Below are positions 46,884-56,610 of a stretch of DNA of 64,000 nucleotides, in pieces. Source of the stretch: Riptortus pedestris (Eukaryota; Arthropoda; Insecta; Hemiptera; Alydidae); contig CM032230.1 of the NCBI GenBank assembly GCA_019009955.1, positions 3,186,001-3,250,000 of the forward strand. The letters are read 5' to 3'. Below the pieces are notes generated by a model. That model was not told the DNA's origin. It saw nothing but the letters and a program-made list of their open reading frames with translations, and did no database searches. A program made the position numbers and the translations under genes. The stretch's first letter is position 1. The number at the start of each line of letters is the position of its first letter.

Positions 46884-47063
46884 CTCTCAGAAGCGATGCT
46901 AGAATGCCTGGACATGGACTTGGGGCTGACTTCGAAGTCGGAGTCAGACCTGTAGAGGAAGGACTCCCTCCTCTGGGGGAGGTTCTGGAGGAGCAGCACT
47001 GCTGATGGAGATGCTGCCCCCTCACCTCGACCCCCGCTCGCACCCCCATTCTCCACATCAAAA
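46884..47063 (-). CDS. dnc: PDE4-type cAMP phosphodiesterase (dunce), UCR1 exon
   Basis: A single internal exon on the minus strand. The acceptor gttggcag ends at 47064 and the donor is AG followed by gtaaaac from 46883. The 180 bp hold one base finishing a split codon, 59 full codons and two bases (AG) of the next. Reading order: FDVENGG, a Gly/Ala/Ser linker, [22 protein letters not shown] (residues 31-44 of the exon) and [14 protein letters not shown]. This is the start of upstream conserved region 1 of PDE4 enzymes, which hydrolyse cAMP. In PDE4 long forms, RRES is the protein kinase A site that activates the enzyme; here the serine codon is at 46961-46963. The trailing AG would make Ser with C or T from the next exon, as in known PDE4. 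The rest of UCR1, UCR2 and the catalytic domain lie outside this window or were not seen. The exon is markedly GC-rich against its surroundings. Confidence 0.93.
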
Positions 47064-47242
47064 CTGCCAACAACACACAATATATTATCAATAAACATAC
47101 ACAAGAGATAAATAATATTAAACTGTTAATAATAGAAGATATATATCATTTCACAAATATCACATGAGAAAATGCAATACATCGAAAGGAAGAACAACAT
47201 ACAAGCCACGTACACAGAACAGAAATATTCAAGTATCTAGGG

Positions 47243-47765
47243 CATAGGTGGGCAACCACCAGCCTGCGAGACATTTTGAAAAACCCAATTAAATATAAAT
47301 ATTACACTACTTACTCCAAATGAGGAGAGATTTGTGCATTTTGCAGTACTTATAAATGCGAACAGTTCTTTTCATTGATAAAAGTTAATAAACCAAAACG
47401 TCGTACTAGGCTGACTAACGATAATTTGGAAAATTCTTTTCGTCTTTGTATCAGTGGAATTAGTCCAATCATCGATGGATTAGTTTCCCAAAGCTCATTT
47501 TTATCGGTGTCACTATTCAACTTTTGTTGTTTGTAATAATCCAAATTTTACAATTTAATTATAATGTTGTACATATTTTTTCCATTTCATTTTTTTATTT
47601 TAATAAATTGTATTATAATTACATTGTGGCTATAATTTCATGTCTGATATCTATCATTAAAAATTATGAACACTACTTTAAAATGCACTACTTTTGTAAG
47701 CGGCCCACAAACGTATTTGCACACTGAAGATTGACCCGCAGCATGTCAAGGGTTTGCCATACCTG
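47243..47765 (+). mobile_element. hAT-family element, internally deleted, with 8-bp target duplication
   Basis: ATCTAGGG occurs at 47235-47242 and 47766-47773, a perfect 8-bp duplication as expected for hAT. Ends CATAGGTGGGCAACC and GGTTTGCCATACCTG are imperfect inverted repeats. A transposase C-terminal segment lies within. It starts 180 bp upstream (in gene direction) of the PDE4 exon, inside the preceding intron. Confidence 0.85.
47345..47500 (+). pseudogene. hAT transposase C-terminal (dimerisation) segment
   Basis: The + frame reads STYKCEQFFSLIKVNKPKR, then RTRLTDNNLENSFRLCIS and PIIDGLVSQSS. The S-Y-CE--FS--K-NK---R-RLTD--L pattern is the C-terminal hAT dimerisation region seen in ZBED/GTF2IRD2-like transposases. 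No start, catalytic residues or zinc finger remain. Confidence 0.8.
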
Positions 47766-47773
47766 ATCTAGGG

Positions 47774-48354
47774 GAATATAATCGAATAGGAGAATCAAAC
47801 AAGGCATCTGACATAAAACAAACAGAAAAACTTCATAAAGATACAATCTGACATGGACACACTACAATAAAAGAAACATTTCAATATAAGTCAGTCACTA
47901 TAATACTGTTGAACTAGCACAAAATCAGAAATGACCACCATTGGAGTGAAAATAATAAATCAGACATGTTTTGTCCAGCAATATACAGAGATGGTATACA
48001 AAGAGACCGAATGCTGAATAGCATTCTATGGACTTATTCATAGAATATTTAATAATCATATATCAAAATTGTAGGTTAATAGGTTTTTAAGTTATTTAAG
48101 ATTAATGCTTTTAAAATTGTTATGACAATGATAATTATATTGTTAGTTTTTAAAAAAAAATTATTTTTCTGTTTTGACAGAGAGTATCCCTCTAACGTGG
48201 GAGTTTATTTAAGATTTGTGTGCTCCATCCTGTGGATACTACACACATTTCAATAATTAAACAGTAATAGTTGGTATACAGTAATTATAAATATTATAAA
48301 AACATTTAAAAAATAAATAAATAAAAACATATTTAAACATTATATTATGTATAC
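47774..48354. other. AT-rich intron sequence
   Basis: No recognisable gene or repeat family. Confidence 0.5.
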
Positions 48355-48560
48355 GAACAGTAGGTGTAGATCTACAAAATGGTGTCCAACTCGTTTATAA
48401 ATGAATTTATCCCTTGAATATGAGTAAAAGATTAGTTTGTCTGCCAGCCAATTTCCGATTTTGTAAGGTAATGTACTTGATGAGTTTTGTTCTTGGTCTG
48501 TCAAGTAATGTACAGTCATATAAGAGGTGGTCATATGTCTATTCAGTTTCATTATCATAA
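48355..48560 (-). pseudogene. Non-LTR retrotransposon C-terminal fragment
   Basis: On the - strand, one frame reads TYDHLLYDCTLLDRPRTKL followed by a leucine/arginine-rich stretch. The H-L-L--C pattern with a downstream R is typical of the C-terminus of several LINE proteins (E--H-L--C----R). It is short and otherwise unsupported. Confidence 0.5.
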
Positions 48561-48859
48561 AAAAAAAAGATTTTATTACTTTGACTAATGCAAAAATTAT
48601 TGACTACGTATTTATATGTTGTGTGTAATCAATTTAAAGTTGTCATTGCAGCATCATCCTGTAATACGAACATATGCTATGTATTTTAAAGTTAAAATAA
48701 AATATGAACACTTGTGTTAAGACTTAAATTTGGAAATAATGTGTTAAATAAGTGTTAATATGAAAAATGTAGAAGACATGGACAGGGACAATTACGATAA
48801 ATAGTAGATGTAAATGAAAGCTATTCTAATAAAGAATGATTCGCTGGGTTATGTATTAG

Positions 48860-49374
48860 GTAAGATGAGGAAGGCAGAAGATGAAGTTGAAGCTCTAGAA
48901 CGGGAACTGGCGGACACTAAGGCTAAAGATATTGTCCTTGCCATCAGCCAGTCAGTTTGGATATACTTCGATTTGGAAAAAAAAGCAACATGAGCCTATT
49001 TTGCTTTCTGACACAGAATGGGGAGGAGGCAGATGACCGGAAGTTAATCAGCTCTTGTGAATTCAAGCTAGGAAAGCCATGTATGGCTTGGATCTGCAAA
49101 AATAAACAGTCAATGACACTTCCTTCAGTGACGCTGGGTTTATGACAGCATAAATTGCTGCTCAGGAAGTCATGGATGCAAATACTTCTCAAGGATTTGG
49201 GATACTGGAAGGAAAATCCAACAACACTGTTTGAAGACAACCACAGTTGCATGAAGTTAATTGAAAATGAGGAAGATAGTACTAGGATCAAGGTCATTTG
49301 GGATCTAATAAAGAGGAAAAAAGTTAATCTTGAATACTGTCCTTTGGAAAAGAAAACGGAGCAGATTTATTAGA
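48860..49374 (+). pseudogene. Ty1/copia retrotransposon remnant: Gag-like piece joined to RNase H
   Basis: From about 48870 a + frame reads LADTKAKDIVLAISQSVW and a T-W-YF piece, like the Gag region of copia elements (DAKA--I---IS----). From about 49000 other frames read ADDRKLISSCEFKLGK, AWICKNKQSMTLPS and IAAQEVM. LLKDLGYWKENPTTLFEDN, SCMKLIENEEDSTRIKVI and VNLEYCPLEKKTEQI follow. These follow the order of copia RNase H: DDRKSTSG, W-SKKQ--VALS, AEY, DN--C, R-KHI, YCPTE. Protease, integrase and polymerase are missing, so it is an internally deleted dead copy. No LTRs seen. Confidence 0.8.
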
Positions 49375-49477
49375 CTAAGCCAGTGTTCCATCGGAAATTT
49401 CATGTTCTATCATTAAAAATATGAATATCCATTTGTTACAGATGATGTTGATGTTAAAGGTACTTCAAGATTCAGGT

Positions 49478-50030
49478 CAGTATGCTATTGAAGCTCATGA
49501 CACAATTTTTGAAAAATGCCTTCAAAAGTCCATCGATCCTAGTAGGAGATGACATAGACTTGAGGAGACAAGGACTCGTGCACACATACACACACACCAA
49601 AAAAAACATAGAACATATGAAAAACACAAAGAACAATTGACAAAAATGGTTAAAAAGGAAATAAATAAAACTACTATTGTTTGATTGTTACAAAACTTCA
49701 TATAGCATTTCATGCGAAATTAAATATTAATTTCGTTAATGGCTGAAATTGGACAAGGGGGTGAGGTTCAGTAAATACAAAATACCTGCATTATTCTCGC
49801 TGAGTAATCAATTTTATAGTGAATCTGACATAATCAATATCTCCATTATAATGAGTCAGATCAAAAAAAAAATAAATAGTTCTCCAGCAATTTTGTAAAA
49901 TTAAATGACTATAAATGTATACTACTATATATACTATATATTTTATTCTCTTATCATGAATACTAATTGAAACATTTGCTGTTTTTAATTTTCACCCTTC
50001 AGTAAACTCCCAGTCTAACTCATCTCACAT
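49478..50030 (+). mobile_element. Family C element (diverged family A relative)
   Basis: tattgaagctcatgacac, cttcaaaagtccatcgatcc, an AC-rich tract at 49575-49598, ttcgttaatggctgaaatt, a G-rich run, aatatctccattataatgag, ttgtaaaattaaatgact, tactaattgaaacatttgctg and cccttcagtaaactcccag. The AT tract is replaced by AC and filler. Confidence 0.6.
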
Positions 50031-50715
50031 TCCAACTAAGCCTAGAGTGTCAAGAAGTCTCTCATTTCAAACTTAAAATACACTGTTAGTTTTCGTGGAA
50101 GAGTTTAAAGGAAACAATAAAAAAATAATTTAGGGAATAAATATATTAAAGGGCATATCTCAGAGCTAGTGAAATATATGGAAAAAGTTAGACATTAATG
50201 TGGCACCTGAATTCAGATCATGAAGAAAACATAAGGGGATAGACTAAGAAAAGAAAAGGTGATAGGTAAAATCGGAAGTTTAGAAAAATATACTTAAATA
50301 AACATTAATGATGTGGGTACTAAGAATGGATGCTATTTGGGCTAAATGAGGAATCTGGGGAATAGCGTAAAAATATCAGGATGAATTCAAACAAGTTGAG
50401 AATGTAGTAAGAGCACCTATAGTACCTAGAAATCAGTGTAGCCAACCTAACGTGGTGGGCGGGAAGGTTATGGCGGGTCCGCTTTTGGCGGGAAGAATTA
50501 TAACATCAGAATACAGAGCAGTTTCATGGGGTCTCTATTAAATGAGTTATATGGACAAGTGTTCTAAGTGATATCATCAATAAACATTCTGTGCTCTTGA
50601 GATTAAATTTGTATATGATCGATATTATAGTAGAACTGTTTTGTGTATAAATGTGTTCTAGAAATCAAGCCAGTAAGAGAGGGGGGGGGGTACACGATTC
50701 GTAAAATTTAATATA
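50031..50715. other. AT-rich sequence with ggcggg-rich patch and poly-G
   Basis: ggtgggcgggaagg, ttggcgggaag near 50455-50495 and a poly-G run at 50682-50690. No gene recognised. Confidence 0.45.
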
Positions 50716-50716
50716 T

Positions 50717-50717
<1 letters not shown>

Positions 50718-50772
<55 letters not shown>
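50718..50772. repeat. (AT)n microsatellite
   Basis: About 27 AT units. Flanks are not clearly family A. Confidence 0.95.
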
Positions 50773-50775
<3 letters not shown>

Positions 50776-50794
50776 TAAATTTATTATTAATAAA

Positions 50795-51065
50795 TGCAGG
50801 GCCCCGTAAGGGCTACTGGCGTCTGTGTGGAAAAAAGGATTTTGGCGCCCCTTAAGGCATTTTGAAATATCTTTATTTTTTATGGTAAGTAGGTGCTTGG
50901 AATATAAAGGAAAGAACTGAACTTTAACAGTCATATTTATTTGTAGACTAAAATATCAAAATGAGATAAACAGAATAAAATCTAAATTTTTTTTTTGGGC
51001 CCTTGGTTTTGGCGCCCCTAAAAGATGGCGCACGTGTGCATGGCGCACTTTCACATATGGTAGCG
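50795..51065. other. Repeat-like sequence rich in GGCGCCCC motifs
   Basis: aggccc-like edge gcagggccccgtaagggc, ttttggcgccccttaagg and ttttggcgcccctaaaaga, ending ggcgcacgtgtgcatggcgc. The duplicated ggcgcccc strings suggest a transposon end region of unknown family. Confidence 0.4.
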
Positions 51066-51182
51066 GGATGAATATTAACCGAGATATTTGCATTTTTATG
51101 AAATCAGGGCAGCTATCGGACGAGAGACTTTCCTGCCAAAAGCTAGTTCGGCCGTTTCCTTAACTGCCCCTGCGTGACGGAC
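51066..51182 (+). mobile_element. Family A, hairpin-side fragment
   Basis: tgaatattaaccgagatattt, tgcatttttatgaaatc, cctgccaaaagctagttcgg, ccgtttccttaactg, cccctgcgtgacggac. The subterminal gggaaatctgc and one arm of the hairpin have been lost. Confidence 0.75.
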
Positions 51183-51250
51183 TCTAGCATCATTATACGA
51201 CGGTTATTTGTATTTTTACTCCAATGTACGAAGTTTCTCATAGCCTATTA

Positions 51251-51270
51251 TTAGCAGATTTCCCTGATCA
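51251..51270 (+). mobile_element. Isolated family A 5' terminus
   Basis: TTAGCAGATTTCCC followed by tgatca and unrelated sequence. It borders the left edge of a duplicated segment. Confidence 0.5.
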
Positions 51271-51620
51271 CACAGATGACACCTTGGTTGAAGGATAGGA
51301 GGTGCTGAATCGGGGATGCCATCTCGAAATAAATATAGAAGGCCGTGCATTTCAATCAGCCCCATCCGTCAACATCCATCAAACGACAACATGACTTCCT
51401 TTAACATTCCTCTATCTTCCAGCAACGTTTTATCGTCCATATATATGTTTTACGTACACGTGATTTCCCAATCTGTTGTCCTTAAAGAAAGTCCGTCAGT
51501 CGTGAGGACGGAACTGAATTCTCTAGTTTTACCAAGTTAGATTAAGAGCAACAGCATAACTCACATGGCTAACGTGAACCCTGACCTGGAATTAAATGTT
51601 CAGTAATAATTCAATTATTA
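51271..51620 (+). repeat. Segmental duplication, uninterrupted copy
   Basis: gatgacaccttggttgaagg to cagtaataattcaattatt matches 55157-55444 plus 56046-56142. Its right part (about 51495-51585) contains a reversed SINE head: ctagttttaccaagttag, agcataactcacatggcta and cgtgaaccctg. It ends exactly where a family A element begins. Confidence 0.85.
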
Positions 51621-51744
51621 TTAGCAGATTTCCCTTAAGGGAAATCAGCTATTGAGGTTGTATTCATGACGGAATTTTCGAAATTTTTCTTCAAATGTCC
51701 ATTGATCCTACCTAGTTGATGACGAAAATGAGGTCCGTTCAAAA

Positions 51745-51806
<62 letters not shown>

Positions 51807-52152
51807 CTGTTACCGCTCTAGCGGTCGCAATTTTTGTTTGATCGTTACCAAACTCGATATTTAGTCGTTTTATATAAAAAGAAAGATCAAGTTCGTTAAT
51901 GGCTGAAATCGGACCAGTGGGAGGGGGAGTTTAGAGGGGAGGATTTTCTAAAATTCGAAATATTTCCGTTACTATACGTCGGATCGAAAAATTGTATAGA
52001 ATCAATCTTATTGCAAATTAAATTTACTATAAATATTGCTATATACATTTATTCTCTATCTTGAATATTAACCGAGATATTTGCATTTTTATAAAATCGG
52101 GGCGGATAACGGATGAGAGTAAAACTTCGCGTGGGAAATCTGCGTGACGGAC
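51621..52152 (+). mobile_element. Family A Helentron-like element, both ends present
   Basis: TTAGCAGATTTCCCTTAAGG, agctattgaggttgtatt, (AT)n at 51749-51802, tttgtctgttaccgctctag, ttcgttaatggctgaaatc, aaccgagatatttgcat, cgtgggaaatctgc, gtgacggac, then TTTTTT. Part of the 3' hairpin is deleted (ctgc runs straight into gtgacggac). Compared with the related segment at 56142, the left boundary is confirmed: shared text stops at the TTAGCAG. Confidence 0.85.
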
Positions 52153-53160
52153 TTTTTTATTATTATTTTAGTGTATTATAAAAAGCTCTATACCATTTTT
52201 TGATGTTAATCATAGAAAAGGAGATACCAGAGGTAACTTTCAGAAAAAAATATTAAGTTCAGCAAAAAACTGGTATATTTCATTTAATAGAAGTATAAGA
52301 AAGCAATGAAACGTACATTATAATTTTATGTTTACAGTCTTCAGTTAATCTCACTTTTCGATTTCCACTTAAAGCAACTGCATCACTAGATAAATATAGG
52401 GCCTGTTTAGCTTTCTTATTATGGAACAAATAGGAAATGGAATACGATATTACTTAAACTGTGTCTTTCTGACACTTAAGAAATGTGCTTAGATTGTGCA
52501 GAGTCCACGTGACTGATTTTATTTTTATTTGATTCCATTAAGATCTGCTAACACAGAGCTAGTGTGTGAGCTAGTAAAGTGGAGTTGAGCATTACTAGTT
52601 GGCAACTCTATCCATCGATCCTTCTCTAATCCTACCAAATGTGAATTCACCAACTTAGGATATTAGTCAGGGCACTTAACTAATCCAAGCCTCTAATTTG
52701 TCTAAACATAGTATTCCCATTAGACTTATTTATCAAATTATAATAAGGGGTGGATTTAGGGACCTATATATATTTTAACGTTCTGCGCAATGAAACCAAC
52801 CTTTAAACCCAACACTTTTTTTTATTACATTGCAAAATATATATATTTACACTCCATATAATACTTTATAGGATACAAAAATAAGTCTGACAAATATTAA
52901 CATTCACAATTTACTGTTGCTCACATCTGCTTCATAACTCTCATTGATAAAACTTTGTCTTTGGTAGCTTTATCAAGATATTCCTTCTCTACGATTCCCA
53001 TAGTTTGACCTTTAACTGATGTGTCCTTTTCTATCTTTTTCTCTGAATTTTCTTTTGCTAACCTTGCTGCATCTATTTTATGCTGGGCGTACATCCACCG
53101 CTACACCATACCCCTTATGAAAAATTTGCTAATGATCACAATTGGTTTTATATATATGTG

Positions 53161-53193
<33 letters not shown>

Positions 53194-53299
53194 TTTGGGG
53201 GGTATTTCCTTTTCATTGTATCCCTATGAAAGACACGTAATTTAGTACATGATCCATATCGTTTTGCATATTGCATGCAGTGTTTGTTGAATTACATTA
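52153..53299. other. AT-rich sequence with (AC)n tract at 53160-53193
   Basis: A TATG/CA simple repeat lies at 53148-53193. No exon or known element is seen. Confidence 0.5.
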
Positions 53300-53410
53300 T
53301 TAGCAGATTTCCCTTAAGGGAAATCAGCTATTGAGGTCGTACTCATGATGCGAGTTTCGAAAAATTTCTTCAAATGTACATCGATCCTACCCAGGAGATG
53401 CGGTCCGTTC

Positions 53411-53468
<58 letters not shown>

Positions 53469-54018
53469 CTGTTAACGCTCTAGCGGTCGCAATTTTTGTT
53501 TGATCTTTACCAAACTCGGAATTTTATCGTTTTATGTAAAAAGGAAAGTCATGTTCGTTAATGGCTGAAATCGGACCAGAGGGGGAGGCGGCTTAGAGGG
53601 GGTACTTTTGAAAATTCCAAATATCTCCGTTATTGTACGTCGGATCGAAAACGAGTACAGAATAAATCTTATTGCAATTTAAATGTACTATAAATATTGT
53701 TATATACATTTATTCTCTATCTTGAATATTAACCGAGATATTTGCATTTGTATTCTGCGTGTGGTCACCAGTAGGCTATGTTCGGACTTTCCGCCGAGAG
53801 CTCTGGCGGCCGTTTCTATAACTATTCGTCCCTCGGGAATAGGTTTAGAGGCTAGGCTAACTGTTTTTTGGGGCTAGAAACTACTGGGTTATTACGCCCT
53901 AAATAATGTTTTAGGTTTATAGGTTTCTTACTACTACAGTTGTTATTAGGTTGATTTCTCTATTGTAAAACTTCTCGTGGGAAATCTGCTTAGTTAACGC
54001 AGTCCCTGCGTGACGGAC
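53300..54018 (+). mobile_element. Family A Helentron-like element, complete
   Basis: TTAGCAGATTTCCCTTAAGG, agctattgaggtcgtactc, (AT)n at 53416-53463, tttgtctgttaacgctctag, ttcgttaatggctgaaatc, aaccgagatatttgcat, ctctggcggccgtttc, ttctctattgtaaaac, gtgggaaatctgcttag, acgcagtccctgcgt hairpin, gacggac, TTTTTT flank. One of the best copies for consensus building. Confidence 0.85.
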
Positions 54019-54511
54019 TTTTTTAAATTATGTAAGTAGTTAATTATTAAAACGAAAATATTATAAAACGTAATAATAATCTTTAAAAAATCTAAAATAA
54101 ATAAGCCGATATTGACATTTTGGTAACAAATGATGAGAATGTTGAGAAATAATTGCCGAGGAATTGAGAAAATATCAAATCCCAAAGATCTGTACAAATT
54201 AATATCAGCCAGAGATAATGTCATTGCTATTAGTACAAACTGTGCATAGAAATACGCCCTAAAGTAATAAATATTAAAATTTATGCGGACGAGATAATTT
54301 GGCTGTCCCAAAAATTGACATTATTCGATACAGGCAGGATAGTTAGGAATTCCTCAATACCCAATAAAGTGACCCTTTTCGCCGGTTGGATAAATATCCC
54401 CCCCCCATAAAAAGAAACCCAGGGAACTGAGAATAATCCTCCTATAATAATAAACTAAAAAAAAAAAATAATCATTCGAAATTTAAAGCAAGTCTTCTCT
54501 TCAAATCATCT
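54019..54511. other. AT-rich spacer
   Basis: Poly-C near 54399 and poly-A near 54460. Nothing recognised. Confidence 0.45.
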
Positions 54512-54735
54512 GGGGCTCAGGTTAGCCATGTCAGTTAGCGCGCCTTTAAGCTCACTTGGCAAACCTAGAGTGGCGAGTTCGATTCCTGCCAGGACAAGGG
54601 AATTTATTTAGTGACGGAATTCATTAAATAAAATCCTTAGTCCCACCCTGGCTAGAAAAGGGTGGTAAACAGTAGATAACTCGCCCCAATTAGCCTTAGT
54701 TGCAAAAAGTGGACGTTAATAAATAATTCAAATTA
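54512..54735 (+). mobile_element. tRNA-derived SINE, well preserved
   Basis: ggggctcaggttagccatg, cagttagcgcgcc (A box region), aacctagagtggcgagttcg and attcctgcc (intact B box), aatttatttagtgacgg, aaataaaatccttagtccca, ccctggctagaaaagggtgg, cagtagataactcgcccc, attagccttagttgc, gtggacgttaataaat tail. The most complete copy here, with internal pol III promoter elements. Confidence 0.85.
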
Positions 54736-55156
54736 TCTCGGAGACGCAGCGGTCAATTTTATTCGTGTCCAATTCAAAAAGACAGTAAATTGTCAGTAAT
54801 AAACCTGGATAGCCTATATATCCTACCCAAAGAGATAGCATGTACAGATTGCTTAAAATCTAAATAATAATTTTGATAATTGTTTTAGATATTCAAGACA
54901 TATTCCGCCTTAAGTGTAATTTGTTTGATCGTTGTATATATTTTCAGTCAAAAGCTGCACAGTCGTATAGTACATGAAGATTTGTGTACTCTTATATATA
55001 TACATACATACCCACATACATTTCTTCTGAACGAACTTAATTTCCGTCATTATCTAAATTTGCCTCCCTATAAAATATGCAATCAGTTTTGTGAGAGTTT
55101 TCCGTACTGGTTGGTAAATTATGGCAGAGAGTTTGAGTTGTAGTAGGGCTTCGATA
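54736..55156. other. Spacer, nothing recognised
   Basis: AT-rich. No gene or repeat family identified. Confidence 0.45.
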
Positions 55157-56142
55157 TGACACCTAGGTTGAAGGATAGGAGGTGCTGAATCGAGGATGCC
55201 ATCTTGAAATAAATATAGAAGGCCGTGCATTTCAATCAGCCCCATCCGTCAACATCCATCAAACGACAACATGACTTCCTTTAACATTCCTCTATCTTCC
55301 AGCAACGTTTTATCGTCCATATATATTTTTTACGTACACGTGATTTCCCAATCTGTTGTCCTTAAAGAAAGTCCGTCAGTCGTGAGGACGGAACTGAATT
55401 CTCTAGTTTTACCAAGTTAGATTAAGAGCAACAGCATAACTCGCTAAAAACGATAAATAATTGAATACAAAACATAAATGGACCCAAAACATAAATTAAA
55501 CACAAAACAGAAATGGCACACAAAACAGAAATGGAACAGAAAAACAGAAATGAAGCACAAACACAACAGTGGAACACAAAAACAGCAGTGGAACACAAAA
55601 ACAGAAATGTAACACAGAAGCAGAATTAGTCCAAAGAATCAGAAATAGAACACAAATATAGAAGTGGAGCACAAAACAGAAGTGGAACACAGAAGCTGAA
55701 TTAGTCCAAAGAATCAGAAATGGAACACAAAAATAGAAATGGAGCACAAAACAGCAGTGGAACACAAAAACTAAATGGAACAAAAAACAGAAATGAAACA
55801 AAGAAACAGAAATGGAACAAAAACAGGAATGGATCTCAAAAACAGAAGTGGAACACAAAACTAAAAATGGAACTCAGAAACAGAATTGGAACAAAAATTA
55901 TAAATAAAACATAAAAACAGAAATATACCACAAAAACCAAAAGAGAACACAAAAACAGAAATTTAGCAAAAGGACTTCCGAGTTGGTCACTAAATAAATT
56001 CTTATTGCCCAGGTGGCAGGTTAAGAATGGAACTGACGTCTTTTCTTTTACCAAGTTAGATTAAGAGCAACAGCATAACTCGCATGGCTAGCCTGAACCC
56101 TGACCTGGAATTAAATGCTCAGTAATAATTCAATTATTTTTA
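55157..56142 (+). repeat. Segmental duplication, copy with a 0.6-kb insert
   Basis: Left part 55157-55444 and right part 56046-56142 match 51271-51620. A 38-bp direct repeat (ttttaccaagttagattaag onward) occurs at 55407-55444 and 56046-56083, while the other copy has it once. Between lie a short-period minisatellite and a reversed SINE middle (actaaataaattcttattgc, ccaggtggcagg). Confidence 0.8.
55460..55975. repeat. Short-period minisatellite, about 19-20 bp unit
   Basis: Repeated aacagaaatggaacacaaa-type units, A-rich on + with almost no T. Variants include aacagcagtggaac and gaattagtccaaagaatcag, the latter twice (55623 and 55691), so a longer block was also duplicated. Phe/Val/Cys-rich frames on the - strand are artefacts. 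Confidence 0.9.
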
Positions 56143-56284
56143 AACAATGAGGTATTATTGACCAATGACCCAGTAATTAATGACCTTTACTAGCAACTGA
56201 TAAAACACGTTTTGACAAACACTAAGCTAATAAACACTAGCTACTAAAATAGATTTGACAAATTGCTGTGCCTCTAGCACTGGT

Positions 56285-56457
56285 GGGCGAAAAGCGATTT
56301 ATAATATAGTTTTATCTTCCAAATTTATTACACAAAATAAAATGTATGAAATAAAATCCTGAGTACCACCTTGGCTAGGGAAGGGTGGTAACCTGTAGAT
56401 AACCCGTCCTAATTAGCATTAGTTGCAAAAAGTGGACGTTAATAAATAATTTAAATT
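56285..56457 (+). mobile_element. SINE 3' part, fragment
   Basis: gaaataaaatcctgagtacc, accttggctaggg, aagggtggtaacctgtagat, aacccgtcctaattagc, ttagttgcaaaaagtgg, acgttaataaataattt tail. The tRNA head is missing. Confidence 0.8.
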
Positions 56458-56610
56458 TAATGCATTGCACATTATTAACAACATTTCTCATTGTTGTAAT
56501 ATCAAATTATTCTCATAATTAAGGATTTTTCACTTTTTTTTACACCGCATACAGATCAACCTTACACAGAGCTTTCCAAGGAATAGAGTACAATTTATAA
56601 AAATGAGGTA
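56458..56610. other. AT-rich spacer
   Basis: Nothing recognised. Confidence 0.45.

Noticed and set aside
46808..47005. Plus-strand frame across the PDE4 exon
   Set aside because: It is antisense to the well-supported minus-strand exon and matches nothing known.
55496..56054. Phe/Cys/Val-rich minus-strand frames
   Set aside because: Antisense translation of an A-rich 19-20-bp tandem repeat.
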